The translations under genes were made by a program, and so were the position numbers. Source: Symsagittifera roscoffensis (taxonomy: Eukaryota > Xenacoelomorpha > Acoela > Convolutidae). Taken from it: 64,000 bases of DNA. Below the pieces are notes generated by a model that saw nothing but the letters and a program-made list of their open reading frames with translations, searched no databases and was not told the origin of the DNA. The stretch covers positions 41,246,759 through 41,310,758 of the forward strand of contig NC_087063.1 of NCBI RefSeq assembly GCF_963678635.1, in the 5' to 3' direction. This document shows, in pieces, positions 1 to 11,478 of this stretch (position 1 is its first letter; every line of letters starts with the position of its first letter).

Positions 1-907
1 CGCCAAGCATCTCTGAGCAAACCACAATACGAACCAGTATATAATATATACCCCCCTCTCCAACAAGATTTTAATAGAGCAAGACACCAAAATCAAAACC
101 AAAACACAATCGAAATAAACAGACAAATTATTCACCCAAGACGAAATAGAAATTTGCAAACCCCAGAGTTCAATTCTACAAACCTCATTCACCAATAGAA
201 AATCCTATAGATCTCTCCAGTAGTACAATTCAAAATACTCCCCAGACCCAAACACAACAAAACACATCGAACAATCCCTCAGATTATTTTGGTTCAACCC
301 CTACATCTGAACAAATCCGAGAAAATCGTTTCAATCCCCCAGCCACTACAGAACATCTTGGATGACAAAAGCTTTTACTCAAGGCGAACCGATTTTAGTA
401 TACGATCAATAGACGTTTCATGTGACACAGCCTTATCACTACCAGAAACTCTTTCACTCCCTTCAACTCAAATCTCACAAAGCCCATTTCTTTCAAATTT
501 CCTACAAATCTCGACGCCAGATATAGAAAAAATTCAACAAATAACATACACCTAGATTAGATTGGAATACATTCGTAGCACCCACTCCATTATTTGGACA
601 GCATCATGAAAGTAACAGATTACACAACTGGGCACTAAACAGATTACAATATCGACAAGATATCCACAAAGATATACAAGAACATAACATACAAATACTT
701 ACACAAGATAATCTCACTCTGAAATTTTAAATCACAGTAAGACTAAATAATATAATTCATCATCCTTTATCCCTAGCTTCTCCGAATATAACAGCTCAAT
801 CTTTACCTCCCCCATTTATAACAAGAGAAATCATCTACAATTACGATAGATACACAAAAAAGACAATTGGTTATATCACCTTTTATAATCCATACTCAGG
901 ACTATCA
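1..907 (+). pseudogene. Decayed Q/N/P-rich reading frames upstream of an envelope-like gene
   Basis: Three successive stretches read open in different frames: about 1-201, 194-359 and 289-555. A fourth, about 552-730, is in the same register as a neutral-to-basic, Gln/Asn/Pro-rich polypeptide. Stops and frame changes separate them. The + strand is rich in A and C and poor in G, as in the rest of the block to 5.3 kb, so I read it as one element. No reverse transcriptase, integrase or protease motif is visible, and the window edge cuts the left end. The fragments could be the tail of a pol or gag gene of the same retrovirus-like element. That is inference from position only. Confidence 0.4.
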
Positions 908-912
908 TACAC

Positions 913-3497
913 ATGTATCTTCTAAAGATACTAATTTTTCAGACTCTTTTATTCTTTAATTTCACAAAACCCGATCATAACAATCCTTCCACCCGAACAG
1001 GACCCCAGGATTTACTAGACACACATTACGACTGTGAAGAAAATGAACAAAAAAACATTAACTATACATACAATAAACCAAGTCACTCAATGCGAATCTG
1101 AACCACAATCAACCGAAACAACAAACAAAATAGCTACACTTTACTCAAAAGCACAAGCTACAACACTAACTGGATATAAATTCTCAGCAACATTTTCCGA
1201 AAAGAAAGTACATTGTTCACAAGTTTCAAACGGAAATAAAAACAGACTAGACCATGAATCTTTCTATCAAAGAAACATCGAAAGATTAGTACATCTCTCA
1301 GCCCTGAAGACTATAAAAACGAACTAAAGCGACTAAACCTAACACCAAACCTAGGCACAAACAGAAAACTTGTAAGCTTTCAAGATTTTCCAGACTCCGC
1401 ACATCAAGTCGAACTTGAAAGATACCAAGGTCATATAAAACTAGATGACAAATTTCCCTTCCACGGAGCACATGGAAGATTAACTTACAATCTGCATGAC
1501 AAAAATTGGATACCACACATTGGAACAAACAACTCCTCATATTGTAAAGCAGACACAAAAATTAAAGGATACCAAGAAATAATGTTTTTTGATTGGAAAA
1601 TACCCCTTGAAAAGTACAACTAACACTTAATTTAAAAGATGATACTATAATTTATCAAGGAGTCATACTCCCTTGCAAAAACGACCGAGAATACTGCGAT
1701 CCTACTACACGCACACAAGCAACAATTGTAAGTAGCAAAAATACACGCTAGAATGATAAAATTTCACAAAAAATATTTTTTTCAATCAATCCCATTTGAA
1801 GATGTGAACCCTGATCAACTCAGACATAGTAGTTATAGATTTAGAAACATTCATAATGTAGAAAATAAACTAACACGTTTCCAAATATACCCAGAAACAA
1901 AACTTGCATCTAAATACACCAAACCACTTTACAAAACACAATACTCAGAAAATCTTGTCGAAAACGAAGACGGTTTCGACATGAATACAGTAAAGTTAAT
2001 TATACATCCAATGGCTACATCTCACTCAACCACTGACAAAAATTAATATGTCCCAGTAAATTTTCTAAAAAACACAGGAAGAATTGGTGGAAAATTAAAA
2101 CCACAAGACAAAGACAGTACACATTTACGAGAACGGTCACTCATGAACAACACTCATTTTGGCGCAGTTCACTATGAAATACACTTAGACATGAAATTAG
2201 ACTGAACAATTAGTAGAATTTTTCAAGAAATGTCTTTGACAGAATTTGAAATACTCCAGCAACTATGCGAACTTCAACGCACATAAATTTTACAATCACT
2301 TGCACTAGCAGTACTTAAAATCCATTATGCAAGATGTTTTTTGTCAGGTAATTGAATAAATTTGATTGACTACGAAGGAAACTTTTTGTGGTATTACACT
2401 AGTACCAAAAAAGTATCACCTTTATATGTTTTTGAAGACAAAAGATGCCATAGAAGAATCCCAATATTGTACAAAAATAAAGTACATTTTTGATACACTC
2501 TCCCAAAGAACTTATTTTTGGGATACAGCAGTCACATGTGGATCAGAAAATAGCCACAATGTAGTACAATTGAACCCTGACGAAGATAAATACTGTCTTC
2601 TCACACCATATCCTGCACTTATGCAATCACTGAAAAACCTTTCACCAGAAACCATTAGAGCTATTGCAAATATCGATTTACGATCGATTGGCATATACTC
2701 TAAATCCGACATTCAACATCACATACGTTCACAACAATTTCAGGAATTACTCACAAAAATGGACACAATACAACGACAATCCATAGATCAAAACCTACGC
2801 AAACTTGCAGAAACAGCAGGTTTTCAGACAGATACGTACAAGATTATAGCGGATATTTTAAAGATATCAAAGATTACATTTACTTAAATGGCGAAAAATA
2901 CAGATCTTAAGATATATCACCGATAAATACTTTTAGTTTTATAAATCTGAAAAACGAACTTCTTGCCTTTCTAGGAGGGCCCCACTACATCTTAGAAAGA
3001 TTGACTATATTATACGCAATTTTTAACTTTCTTGGATTTCTTTTCTCTCTCTTAAAAGGAATCTATAATACATGCGCAATACACACACAAGTAAACAAAC
3101 AAGCAAGCGTAGCACGAATACGTTTTGCAGTATTTTTTGGAACATTTTCTACATCAATCAATAAAATAATTTTAGGCGCTCAAATAAAAGAATACAATTC
3201 CAAGCTATCAAAAACATAAAACACATATGACGAATCAAGAAATAAAACAAATACAACGCCTACATCACCACAACTACAAATTTTAATCCATAACCATCCC
3301 TTATCATTAGTACCACGAAATTTCAGAAATTTAGCCTTAACAGACCTCATAACTTCGAGATCTAATTACCCACAAAGCCCCATTCAACACATAATAACCC
3401 AACAACCCGGACTAGAATATACATACGAACAAATTATAGAACAACCACATACCACTAACTTTCGTTCTCAAAACAACCATCTTTTTAGCCCACGATG
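913..3497 (+). pseudogene. Decayed envelope-like membrane glycoprotein
   Basis: The frame opens at 913 with Met followed by a Leu/Ile/Phe-rich hydrophobic run of about 15 residues, a good signal peptide. It changes frame near 1030 and again near 1300, and meets a TAA at 1621. Further coding-like stretches follow at 1753-2046 and 2366-2887; the latter carries four cysteines and a helical Gln-rich segment. A last stretch from about 2928 to 3219 has a hydrophobic segment (about 3001-3084) followed by a second apolar patch and basic residues, then an in-frame TAA, after which the frame stays open to a TGA at 3494-3497. Signal peptide, cysteine-bearing ectodomain and C-terminal membrane segment fit a class of viral or errantivirus-like envelope proteins, but I recognise no specific family. 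At least two frameshifts and two stops make it non-functional. Confidence 0.5.
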
Positions 3498-4192
3498 AGC
3501 CGCCAAATTGGATCCCTATATCAATCAATTTCCCATCCAGCCAACCTCCAGAACAACCTCCCCATCATCCCACTTTTTGCCATCCCCCACCTCAATCACC
3601 CCATCATAACATTTCATCCAGCATGGAATCAGACACTAATTCCAAGACAACAGTATATAACACTATTTCTCAATTCAATAACTCCGATCTCGAAACCCCC
3701 GACGAAATTGCCAACTCTGAACCCCGCCGATCTACATTTTCCCAACCTCCCTTTCAGCTTATTCATTCCCAAATCAAAATTGAACCCCCTTCCCCTCCCT
3801 CTTCCATTCCAAATGTGACACCCATATATTCCCCTCTAACCAGTGAACCATCCGATAATAACGACTCTGAAAACACGCAAATATCACATCCTCAAACACT
3901 AACCATTTACCAACTCTCACACTCTATAATATCATCCAACCCATCAATCCCAATCCCCTCTTCACATTATACCCCATCACAAAATCCGACTTCCTCGTCA
4001 ACCCCGTCCTCAAGTACAAACCGAGCTTACCGAACCTTTAAAAGAAAGTTCCCAAAAACTCCATTCCCATCTAACCCAGGAGCAACCAAAACATTTATCA
4101 ATCATCCACTTCACACTAACACCAAAAAGTTTCTCCAAATATGTTTACCCTTTTTTCCCGCAATACACATTCTTCCATTTAGACCCCAATGA
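3476..4192 (+). pseudogene. Proline/serine-rich frame following the envelope-like gene
   Basis: This frame is open through the end of the envelope-like frame and closes with TGA at 4190-4192. The first ATG in this frame is at 3623, while another ATG at 3495 overlaps the envelope stop as ATGA in a different frame. The product is dominated by Pro, Ser, Thr and Asn, with clusters of prolines in the first 60 residues and a basic patch near the end (Arg/Lys around 4020-4060). It contains no cysteine pattern, protease or polymerase motif. It looks disordered, such as a gag-like or accessory protein. The base bias matches the flanking blocks, so it likely belongs to the same element. Function unknown. 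Confidence 0.4.
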
Positions 4193-4257
4193 CGAGAAAC
4201 CTAATTATGTAAAAGAGCACGTATTATACCCTACACTTTCATGGACATCATTCTAAC

Positions 4258-4658
4258 ACTTTACTAATCCACTATCACTACCACTATATAACACCCCTCA
4301 TGACAACGAAGTATGCAGCACCCAACTCTATATTCTAACAGCAGCACTGACCCCAAAGCAATTCACACAGATAGAATACAGACAATCACTAATCAAATTC
4401 AACGCACCCAAATCCAATGAATGTTCTATCAATTTTTACGATCATAACATCATACGACCTAACGAAGACATCTTTCTAAACAACGACCCATTTGCTAACC
4501 ACCCCCAACAACAGAAAAAATTTTCATCAAAACCCCCATACATTTTCACCCTCAACACCTTAAATAAAAATTACGACAACGTCATTTCAGCAACACTCCG
4601 TGATTTTCATGCTTATGATTCATACTTTAACAAATTAAATTTAACCACTTTTCACTAG
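4258..4658 (+). pseudogene. Further decayed frame of the same A/C-rich element
   Basis: An open stretch of about 133 codons lies between a TAA at about 4255 and a TAG at 4656. Its composition is ordinary for a folded protein (Phe, Tyr, Leu, Asp, two cysteines) and unlike the proline-rich stretch before it. I recognise no family. The A/C strand bias continues. It may be the continuation of the preceding frame after frameshifts, or a separate accessory gene. Confidence 0.35.
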
Positions 4659-5270
4659 CCTTTTATTTCCTCATACCCAAAGAACGTGATTTGCACTATT
4701 CACACGATGTCATGTTACGACCTAAACAAACACACACGTACACTTACTACCAGTTCATTCAACACCATTACATTCTTAAAACACCAGCACGATAAGCTCA
4801 CCATAGATATCAATACATTAACTCTGAATACACTCACAAATTTTTCTTAAATTTACCTATTGTATTAAAGGCACTAACCTACAAGGCATCCTCCGAATTT
4901 ACGATCCCATCAACCAGATGTAAATCTTCTGTCCCCTAACCAAACTCTTAAACGAAGACGAATCCCGCCCACTAATCGTTCCACACGAATTCCTCTAGCC
5001 CGTTGAAGTCCCAATCCTAGAATTCAAATATAACACTCGCTATAATCATAAATTCTATAACCTTATTCAAAACAAACCATTTGACTCTCACCTAGCACTG
5101 AAGAGCATAACATCATTAAAGCACTCGAATTGCTTTGGCACCTTCTTCAAACTAAACACATCATTCGTTTGCTAGCTAAGCTACTAACCTCATCAGACAT
5201 CATCCACGACGTTTTTCCCCACGAATTCTCCGCCGACGTTTAGATAATATGTATTGAAAACTTTACTAAC
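4659..5270 (+). pseudogene. Heavily degraded coding-like sequence
   Basis: The strand bias and short open stretches (for example about 4660-4790 and 4840-4920) continue, but stops occur every 20 to 50 codons and nothing is recognisable. I read it as the worn 3' part of the element's last frame. Confidence 0.25.
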
Positions 5271-5352
5271 AAATACGAACAAAACTAACCATTCTTCATA
5301 AATGTTTTCTTTTTTCTTCGTAGGCATGATCATCAATCATCTACAAAAAAAA

Positions 5353-6195
5353 CGAAATAAAAAAAGGAAATTTTTTCTAGGTTCATAAATTTTCATTAAC
5401 CAATTTCAATTATTAAGAAGTAAAATTCTCCCGTACAAAGCAATAAATTAACAAATAAATTCTTTTCCCCAAAGCAGTAAATCTCCATATAATAGAAAAT
5501 AAATTGATAATTACAACCCCCAAATCAAGCAGTAAACTTCATAATTTTGAAGTAGTAAATTAATGAAAAATTGCAAACCGTTGTACTAACCTTTTCAAAG
5601 ACGCTTCATTATGTTCACTCGCCCACAAATTCTATCCACAATCGCACAGCTCACCCACGAAGAACTGTTTAAAATAATGAATTTAAGTTTTAATTTTCAC
5701 TGATAACAACTCTAACAAGTTTTAACACGTTTCAAACTTTCCTTCAACCCGGGTGGAAAGGAATTATATAAAAATCCAAACTAACCAACGCAAGCTTACT
5801 AAATCTTACTCACCACAAACCACAACCTAACAGCATGATTGAGAAAAGAAAACCCACGGTACCCAAACTGGATTATTACCAGCTTAGAACTGGATAAATA
5901 ATTCTTTTGAAGACTACTTTTAAGTCTGAACACAAAAGAACAAAACACCAAAAAATCAAAAGACAAACCCAAAACAAACATATTGATTTTTGAGAAAAAG
6001 ACACATCTAAGACAACAAAAGAAAGAACCAGTAATAAACAAAGGCACGAAAAGTTGAACTAAAACAGGACCCTCTAAAAAAGAGAGCATGAAATTATACC
6101 CTCACTCCTGGCCTAATCCACCAGAAGAGAACGTCCTGAGCATGCTCTATAGCCGGCCTCACCCACCGTGCTACATCCACGCTTTGTGACAACAC
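5353..6195 (+). promoter_or_regulatory. Candidate LTR-like region with TATA box
   Basis: A purine-rich run (about 5355-5370, A-rich with GG) resembles a polypurine tract. It is followed by a non-coding stretch carrying an imperfect motif AAGCAGTAAAT four times (about 5438, 5472, 5527, 5550), then a TATA box TATATAAAA at 5765-5773 and a C/A-rich stretch to about 6195. The order PPT, repeated motifs, TATA, untranslated tract is what U3-R-U5 of a retrovirus-like LTR would look like. I could not find its partner LTR, because the 5' end of the element is outside the window, so the call rests on order alone. A weaker TATAAAA with a related downstream tract lies at 6891-6930. Confidence 0.35.
6096..6195 (+). 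repeat. Dispersed repeat, partner at 10765-10870
   Basis: The core AACGTCCTGAGCATGCTC followed by a C-rich tract recurs at 10797 with a few substitutions, and similarity extends some 50 bases upstream. It may be the U5 end of the LTR-like sequence just upstream. Confidence 0.5.
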
Positions 6196-6390
6196 CCTCT
6201 ATTTTTGACGGGAGTTACTCAATTGTGAGTAGCTCTTAAAAATAACCGAACTAAATAATAACGCTTTTGCGATAAAAACTAAAGCAAGATCATGACTAAA
6301 AAACAAGATTAACAAAGATTTATATATGTAAATAATACAATGCAATATATAGATAATATACAGCCCAAAGACGAGCAGCAAGGAACTTGA

Positions 6391-6609
6391 CAACGCAATC
6401 ACACTCCAACTACGGAATGGCAAAACCCACCTGACATGCCGCCTACAGTCACTACACTCAATGGATTTAAAGTACGACTCGGCATCGCAGCAAAGGAAAC
6501 CCATTGCAACAGAACAATGGCCATCTTGACGTTCAAGTATACGTACAGATCCGAGTCACCAGGCACTTCATCCAAAGTCAAACCACATGCCACATCCGAA
6601 CGAGATTGA
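6391..6609 (+). CDS. Short GC-richer open frame, unknown
   Basis: This frame of 72 codons, without a start Met at its beginning, runs from just after a TGA at 6388 to a TGA at 6607. It stands out because the local GC content is clearly higher than in the flanks and the codons look balanced. The product is hydrophilic with Thr, Pro, Lys and one Cys. It could be an exon or a fragment of the A/C-rich element. No domain is recognised. Confidence 0.2.
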   Translation, partial: QRNHTPTTEWQNPPDMPPTVTTLNGFKVRLGIAAKETHCNRTMAILTFKYTYRSESPGTSSKVKPHATSERD

Positions 6610-7064
6610 GAACAGCAATGTAGAATAGAAATGTTCCTTTTCTCTAAAATCAACTAAATCAACACTCATCACAACCGATCAAAAATCATAATACGATCTC
6701 CCGAAACTATCCTGATAACATCTCTTCTTCCAAACCAGAAAAAAGAATATGCTCGCAACCTCTAAAAAACACACCATCATCCACCCTACACTACAATAGA
6801 ACATTGAAAAACTAAAACTCTCTAAATTCCGGATGGGTGGAACCAGATCTAAACTAGTATTTCTCATTGGTTATTATTATGGTATTTTATCTCTATAAAA
6901 TATTAAATACTAACCAATCTTACTCCATCAAACTAACAACCCACTTATTTGTAAGTGTTGAAACTACTTGTAGTTTCAACACCAGAACAATTAAAATTAA
7001 ACTTAGAATACAGTTGTTCTCATTCTGGAACTATTTCGCATAAACCGGTGTACACTAGATCTAT

Positions 7065-7185
7065 TGAGACTAGGAGATGTAAGAGTAAGATTAAGATTGG
7101 TATTAGACTAATAAGTTGCACGAATCTATCCGGCCGAAAATAAGATAGCGTGACGAGCAGACGGTGAAACTTATCTGAAATTACT
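7065..7185 (+). repeat. Dispersed repeat, partners at 18080-18180 and 8060-8120
   Basis: The segment around ATCCGGCC, preceded by GTTGCACGAA and followed by an A-rich stretch and a GTGA-rich stretch, recurs at 18100-18150 with similar flanks. A shorter version lies at 8085-8110. The three are diverged. Nothing else is seen between 6610 and 7735 beyond AT-rich DNA. Confidence 0.5.
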
Positions 7186-7734
7186 CTATGAGTATAGTAC
7201 TTCATACATAACTCATAAAACTTTTGTTTTTATGAACTTGAAGTTGGGACAACTTCTTTCAATTTAGGATAAAAAACAGAATGCGGTATTTCCACTTGTT
7301 CAATACTGCGTGGCAAATACGGCTAAAACTTTTAACTACGGTGAAGCGCGCTCAAGAAAAAAATTTTAAGCCGAACTGAAATGAGTTAGTTTGCTCCAAA
7401 CAATGTTATAATAAATCTAAAAAAAGCTTCATACATTTTTTTGATCAGCGGATTTTTGAAATAAAAAAATTTGTTTTCATATTATTTAGGAATATTACTT
7501 TTATAAAATAAATCTCAAACCTATTAGCATAAATTTACTTCAAACACAGCAAAAAAGAGTTGGAAAATTTGAAGCTTTTTAATGGTACCAGAAGTTAATT
7601 TTCTATTAAACTAGAACTGCAAAACATCAGAGGAGACCAAGTTGCCTTCTGATTTGAAAGGTTCGATTTCAATAATTACCTTTGCTTTTCAGTATTTTGC
7701 TCTTAGTTTTAATGTGGCTATGGAAAACAAGTAA

Positions 7735-8052
7735 GTACGTATCAGGGCAAAGCCCTGAATGTTATGACAGCCATTTAATTTCTCGAATATATTTTTGTAA
7801 ATTAAGCTACAATTTGAGTCGTGCATGGAATTAATAAAACCAATTAGCTGCCTCAAAAAATTTGGAACTTACATTAAACGAGCAGTTTACTATTGTGGTA
7901 TGTACACCTGGTTAGGCGCATGCAGATGCGGATATCGCGTCCCCTTGTTGCCAAAGTTTTTAAAAATTGGTCTGTATGAAAAAACAAAAAGCCACCCCGA
8001 GCATATAAATGTCTCACTTTCTTCGAAAGTCGGAACAAAAAGAACAATTAGT
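7735..8052 (-). repeat. Hairpin-ended repeat, short diverged copy
   Basis: It begins with the hairpin CAGGGCAAAGCCCTG (7745-7759) and ends at the CTTTCTTCGAAAGTCGGAAC terminus (8018-8037), preceded by the CACCCCGAGCA block. This is the inverse orientation of the copies at 57-61 kb. Confidence 0.65.
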
Positions 8053-8239
8053 TTTAGATATATGAGTAGAGAGTAGAACGAACCAATCCGGCCAAAAATA
8101 GATAGCATGGCGCAGAGACATTAAATTGGAAAAAAAGACTAGATTTTTTTTCGAAAAGGTATTTGTCCAAATTTTGTTAATATACACATCTGTTCATCAA
8201 TCTATTTATTTTTAACTGGATAGGCTCGCACTATTTGTT

Positions 8240-8620
8240 AGTTTCGGATCAAACGTTAAGATTTGGGCGGCGCGACTTTAGATAAGATTTTAGCGGCAAA
8301 AATTGAATATAAATTTGGCGACACGAATTAATTATAAAAATTGACGGCATGACGTATGGTAAGGTTTTGGCGGCCCGCCTTGAGATAAAACCTTGACGGC
8401 GTGACTAAAGATGAAACTTTGGCGCCCAACTTAAGATAACACGTTGGCGTTACGACTTAACTTGAGACTTTGGCGCGGCTGAGATGAGACTTAGAGCCGC
8501 GGCGCGACTACAATAAAGTTGTACGGCACTTCGACCTGCGGCGCGAGTAATTCGGTCAAAAAACAGTATGCGGCGGGACTTTTAAAGTTTTTTAGTAAGT
8601 TGCGGTCCGCGACTCGGTTC
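8240..8620 (+). repeat. Degenerate ~30-bp GC-rich minisatellite
   Basis: The unit is roughly TTGGCGGCGCGACTTAAGAT, repeated about 12 times with heavy divergence. It ends in a conserved tail (AGAGCCGCGGCGCGACTA and a TACGGCAC block). The same array and tail occur at 56380-56660. Confidence 0.7.
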
Positions 8621-9087
8621 GTATTCATCTCACTTTTCATCCTTTATCTCAAAAGAAAGCATGCTATATTTCTGGAGGTTGTTGAATTCAAAGTAGTCTC
8701 TCGTCTGACTCGTCTGAGCAGTAAATTAAGGCTCATAAAAGTATCGCAGGTTCACTAACTGAACCAGTCAAAAGCTAAGAAACAATATGAGCAGAGAAAA
8801 TTTAGGTCAAACAGGCTGATGGGCATGTTTTTGAAATACGATTTTAAGTTCTTTACACAGGTAAAGGATCACCAGAGCTAAAATCGACAATCGAATGTCT
8901 AGCTTTGTTCGATCCTCAATCTGTATAGTGTTAGAACAGTTTTTTAAATTCTTATCAGTTTGTTTTGAGCTTAACTAATTCAGTTCGCGATTGCATTTCC
9001 AGAGGATGAAGTTTTAGCATCTGCTGGCATCGCAGCGGCAGACACAGTCGATGTAATTGAAGACGAAGAAGTGGCGACAGAAGGGAG

Positions 9088-9183
9088 TTATTTTTTGGAA
9101 GCCAGCTTTTTCTGCAACATCTGCACTCGTTTAGCCGCCTTCGGATCAATGTTGGAACGAAGCTGTTCCTTGTAATCTTCGTC
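9088..9183 (-). CDS. Host coiled-coil gene, terminal exon (exon 3)
   Basis: The exon codes for 31 residues and a TAA stop at 9088-9090. The acceptor is TTTAAG just 5' (9184 onward on the minus strand), and the exon enters in phase 0, as the upstream exon leaves. The peptide is highly charged, beginning Asp-Glu-Asp-Tyr and ending Ala-Ser-Lys-Lys, and helical, matching the style of the two upstream exons. An alternative is that this belongs to another transcript, but the phase match and lack of in-frame stops support joining. No clear AATAAA is seen in the 150 bases downstream; 8620-9087 holds nothing else I can identify. Confidence 0.6.
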   Translation of the reverse strand, partial: DEDYKEQLRSNIDPKAAKRVQMLQKKLASKK

Positions 9184-9857
9184 CTTAAATCAAATCAGCG
9201 AATCAACGATATAAAAGGACATCTTTGTAGAAGACTGCTAGGTATATATTTGGTTTAGGAGTACGTTTCCGCATTTTTTAATGAGTCTCTTTTCTAAAAG
9301 CTGGTTTAGAAATGCGGTCCCACAGGGGGCGTAGCGATGAATTTGTGTGCCTGGTACTCTGTAAAAATGCTTTAATTATGTGTTCAATCAGACGAAAACA
9401 TAATAGTAATAATTTTTAATTGATTTTAAGAATCATTTGTTTTTAATTAAATTTAAACTTTATTATCGCCTAATTAAATTTTTGGCGAAGTGCACGCTGT
9501 TCAACATTGCAAACTTGAGTAAGCAATATGGGCGTGCAGCGAAATACTCATTAATTGATGCGCGGCAAGAATTGATGCGGCATTCATGAACTCAGGTTTT
9601 AACTGTAACTTAATAGAACACGCTTAATTCTAATTGCACTAGTAGCGACACGCAATCAAGTAGGGCGGCCCATTTGAAATCGTGAGCTGGTAAATTGCAT
9701 TTTTTAACGAATGGGAGCCATGGGTTAGGACAAAAAAACTTGTGAACACTTTTCATTAAGCTATATTACTAAATGTTTTTTTTTAAAAAAGACTTTAAAA
9801 TACCAATCATTGAAGGGTAAAACTTTGAAAGAGTAAGAACCCTGTTACGTTTCAAAG

Positions 9858-10567
9858 CAGAGGCGGATCTAGGACTTTCTCGAGGGGGAGGAGCTGATTT
9901 TCAAAAAGTTTTCGAAAATTTATCAAGATTTTTTTTAGGTCGACCAAATTGATTTTCCGAGCTCTCACAAATCGCTATGAATACCCTGTTCAACTGCGCC
10001 GCAAAATTTTGAAAAAACAGGCCAAAAAAGGCGTTTAAGGCGTTTTTTGGAAAATTTTGACCTAACAAGCGCATTTTTTCGGCGCGAGCTTCCCTCTCAA
10101 ATTAAGTATATTTTGAGCCACAGGCACCTTTAAAAAAAGTGAAAGGTCCTTTAAGATAAGTGTAATCAGTCACATTCCAATTCAAATATAATCAATCATC
10201 GAGGAACTTTAAAAATGAATAATGATTTGTTATCGATAACAATCAAATGAAATGACCTTTTTTTAGGTCGACCGAATTGATTTTTAATTTTCTGCACCGC
10301 AGGCAAAATTTTAAAAAAAAAATTCAAAAAAGGTACTTCTTGGAAAACTTTGACCAAAAAATCGCGTTTTTTCGGCGCGCGCTCCCCCCTTAAATTTAGT
10401 ATATATTGGCGCCAAAAGCGCCTTTAGAAAAATTTTAGGGTTGGTTGGCCAAAAACAGGTTTCTTAAAAAGTACGACAGGGGGTCGAATCCCTGAGGAAA
10501 GAAGGCGTCCGCCAACAATCCCCCCCCCCCGCCTCCCCCTCTAAATCTGCAAATCTGCCCCTGCTTA
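9858..10567 (+). mobile_element. MULE-like MITE, copy 1
   Basis: The left end GAGGCGGATCTAGGACTTT and the right end (reverse complement AGGGGCAGATTT) match the terminal inverted repeats of the better-preserved copy at 24001-24477. The internal blocks also match: TAGGTCGACC, GGCGCC around AAGGCGCC, and CAGGGGGTCGAATCCCTGA. G/C homopolymers sit just inside both ends. No convincing target duplication is visible at this copy. It lies in intron 2 of the host gene. Confidence 0.65.
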
Positions 10568-10569
10568 CA

Positions 10570-10900
10570 GGTTTTGTAGAACATGAGAACAAATTCAAAA
10601 AGCAGCAAATATGACTAAGGGATTCTCTTCGATCTAGCCCACGATTAAATTAACAAGATGGAAAAAACGGTTGAAAATGATACACAATCATCTCAGGAAA
10701 GAATAGCAGAAATTGTAAGATAAAAGAACCCTTTCACCAAAAACACTCTTCATTATTATACTTCCAAAATTGGACTCAACCACCAATTAAAAACGTCCTG
10801 AGCAGGCTCTAAAGCCGACCCAACTCACCTAGTTAAAAATGCTTCGACCCTACATAGTTATTACTCAGAGTTGTTTTAGTGTGAACTCTCCAACCCTAAT
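10570..10900. other. Intronic stretch with a short frame and a dispersed repeat
   Basis: A 21-codon ATG frame on the + strand (10658-10723) ends at a sequence resembling a splice donor (ATT followed by GTAAGA). Downstream, 10765-10870 is homologous to 6096-6195. Too little is present to call a gene. Confidence 0.3.
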
Positions 10901-10904
10901 GAAG

Positions 10905-11110
10905 TGTGAAAATACGGTTTCGATGTGCTAAATTAATCCTTTGAGTTAAGTAACCGTAAATTAGAAAGTTAGTCGGAGACAATAAAATAGCTGTCATCCG
11001 AAGGTGACAGACAAACTCCGAAGGTTAAATACCAGTTAGCGCCAGACAGATAAATGAATTAAGTAGCATAACTAGAAATGGAACATGAACTAAATTTAGA
11101 TACTATGACA
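10905..11110 (-). repeat. 3' LTR of the Ty3/gypsy element
   Basis: It begins TGTCATAG and ends TTTTCACA on the minus strand (TG...CA). It carries the internal palindrome CTGTCACCTTCGGATGACAG. It is about 98% identical to the 5' LTR. Confidence 0.95.
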
Positions 11111-11121
11111 TTTCCCTCCTT
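11111..11121 (-). promoter_or_regulatory. Polypurine tract
   Basis: AAGGAGGGAAA lies directly 5' of the 3' LTR on the coding strand, the standard site for plus-strand priming in LTR elements. Confidence 0.9.
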
Positions 11122-11478
11122 GTAAAAATTAATGACTCTAATCAACGTATCCAATGCATCGATGTTAACAGTAATCAATAGGGTTAATAACAAGTTTTGT
11201 CAATTAACTACAACAACCTTTAAAACACAAACTTTTGAGTTTTTGCCGTTTCACAGCATGCCCTCTCCCTGGACCTCCATATGTTAACAGTTTTGTAAGT
11301 TTGTTTATATAAATTTGTTACTCATACTTCCTTTCCTCATCCTTTTTCATTTTGCTCCTGACTTATCCGTCTTTTGGATGTTATCGATCATGACAGCCCC
11401 CATCTTAGTCACTGCGGTTCGTTTTCTTCCCGACCGTCTAGAACTAGTTTCAGCCAATGAACTAGCTGAATCTTGACT

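Noticed and set aside
10472-10500. tRNA T-arm-like GGGTCGAATCCCTGA (also 24433 and 56140)
   Set aside because: It occurs at the same internal place in each MULE-like MITE copy with no acceptor, D or anticodon arms around it, so it is part of the element.
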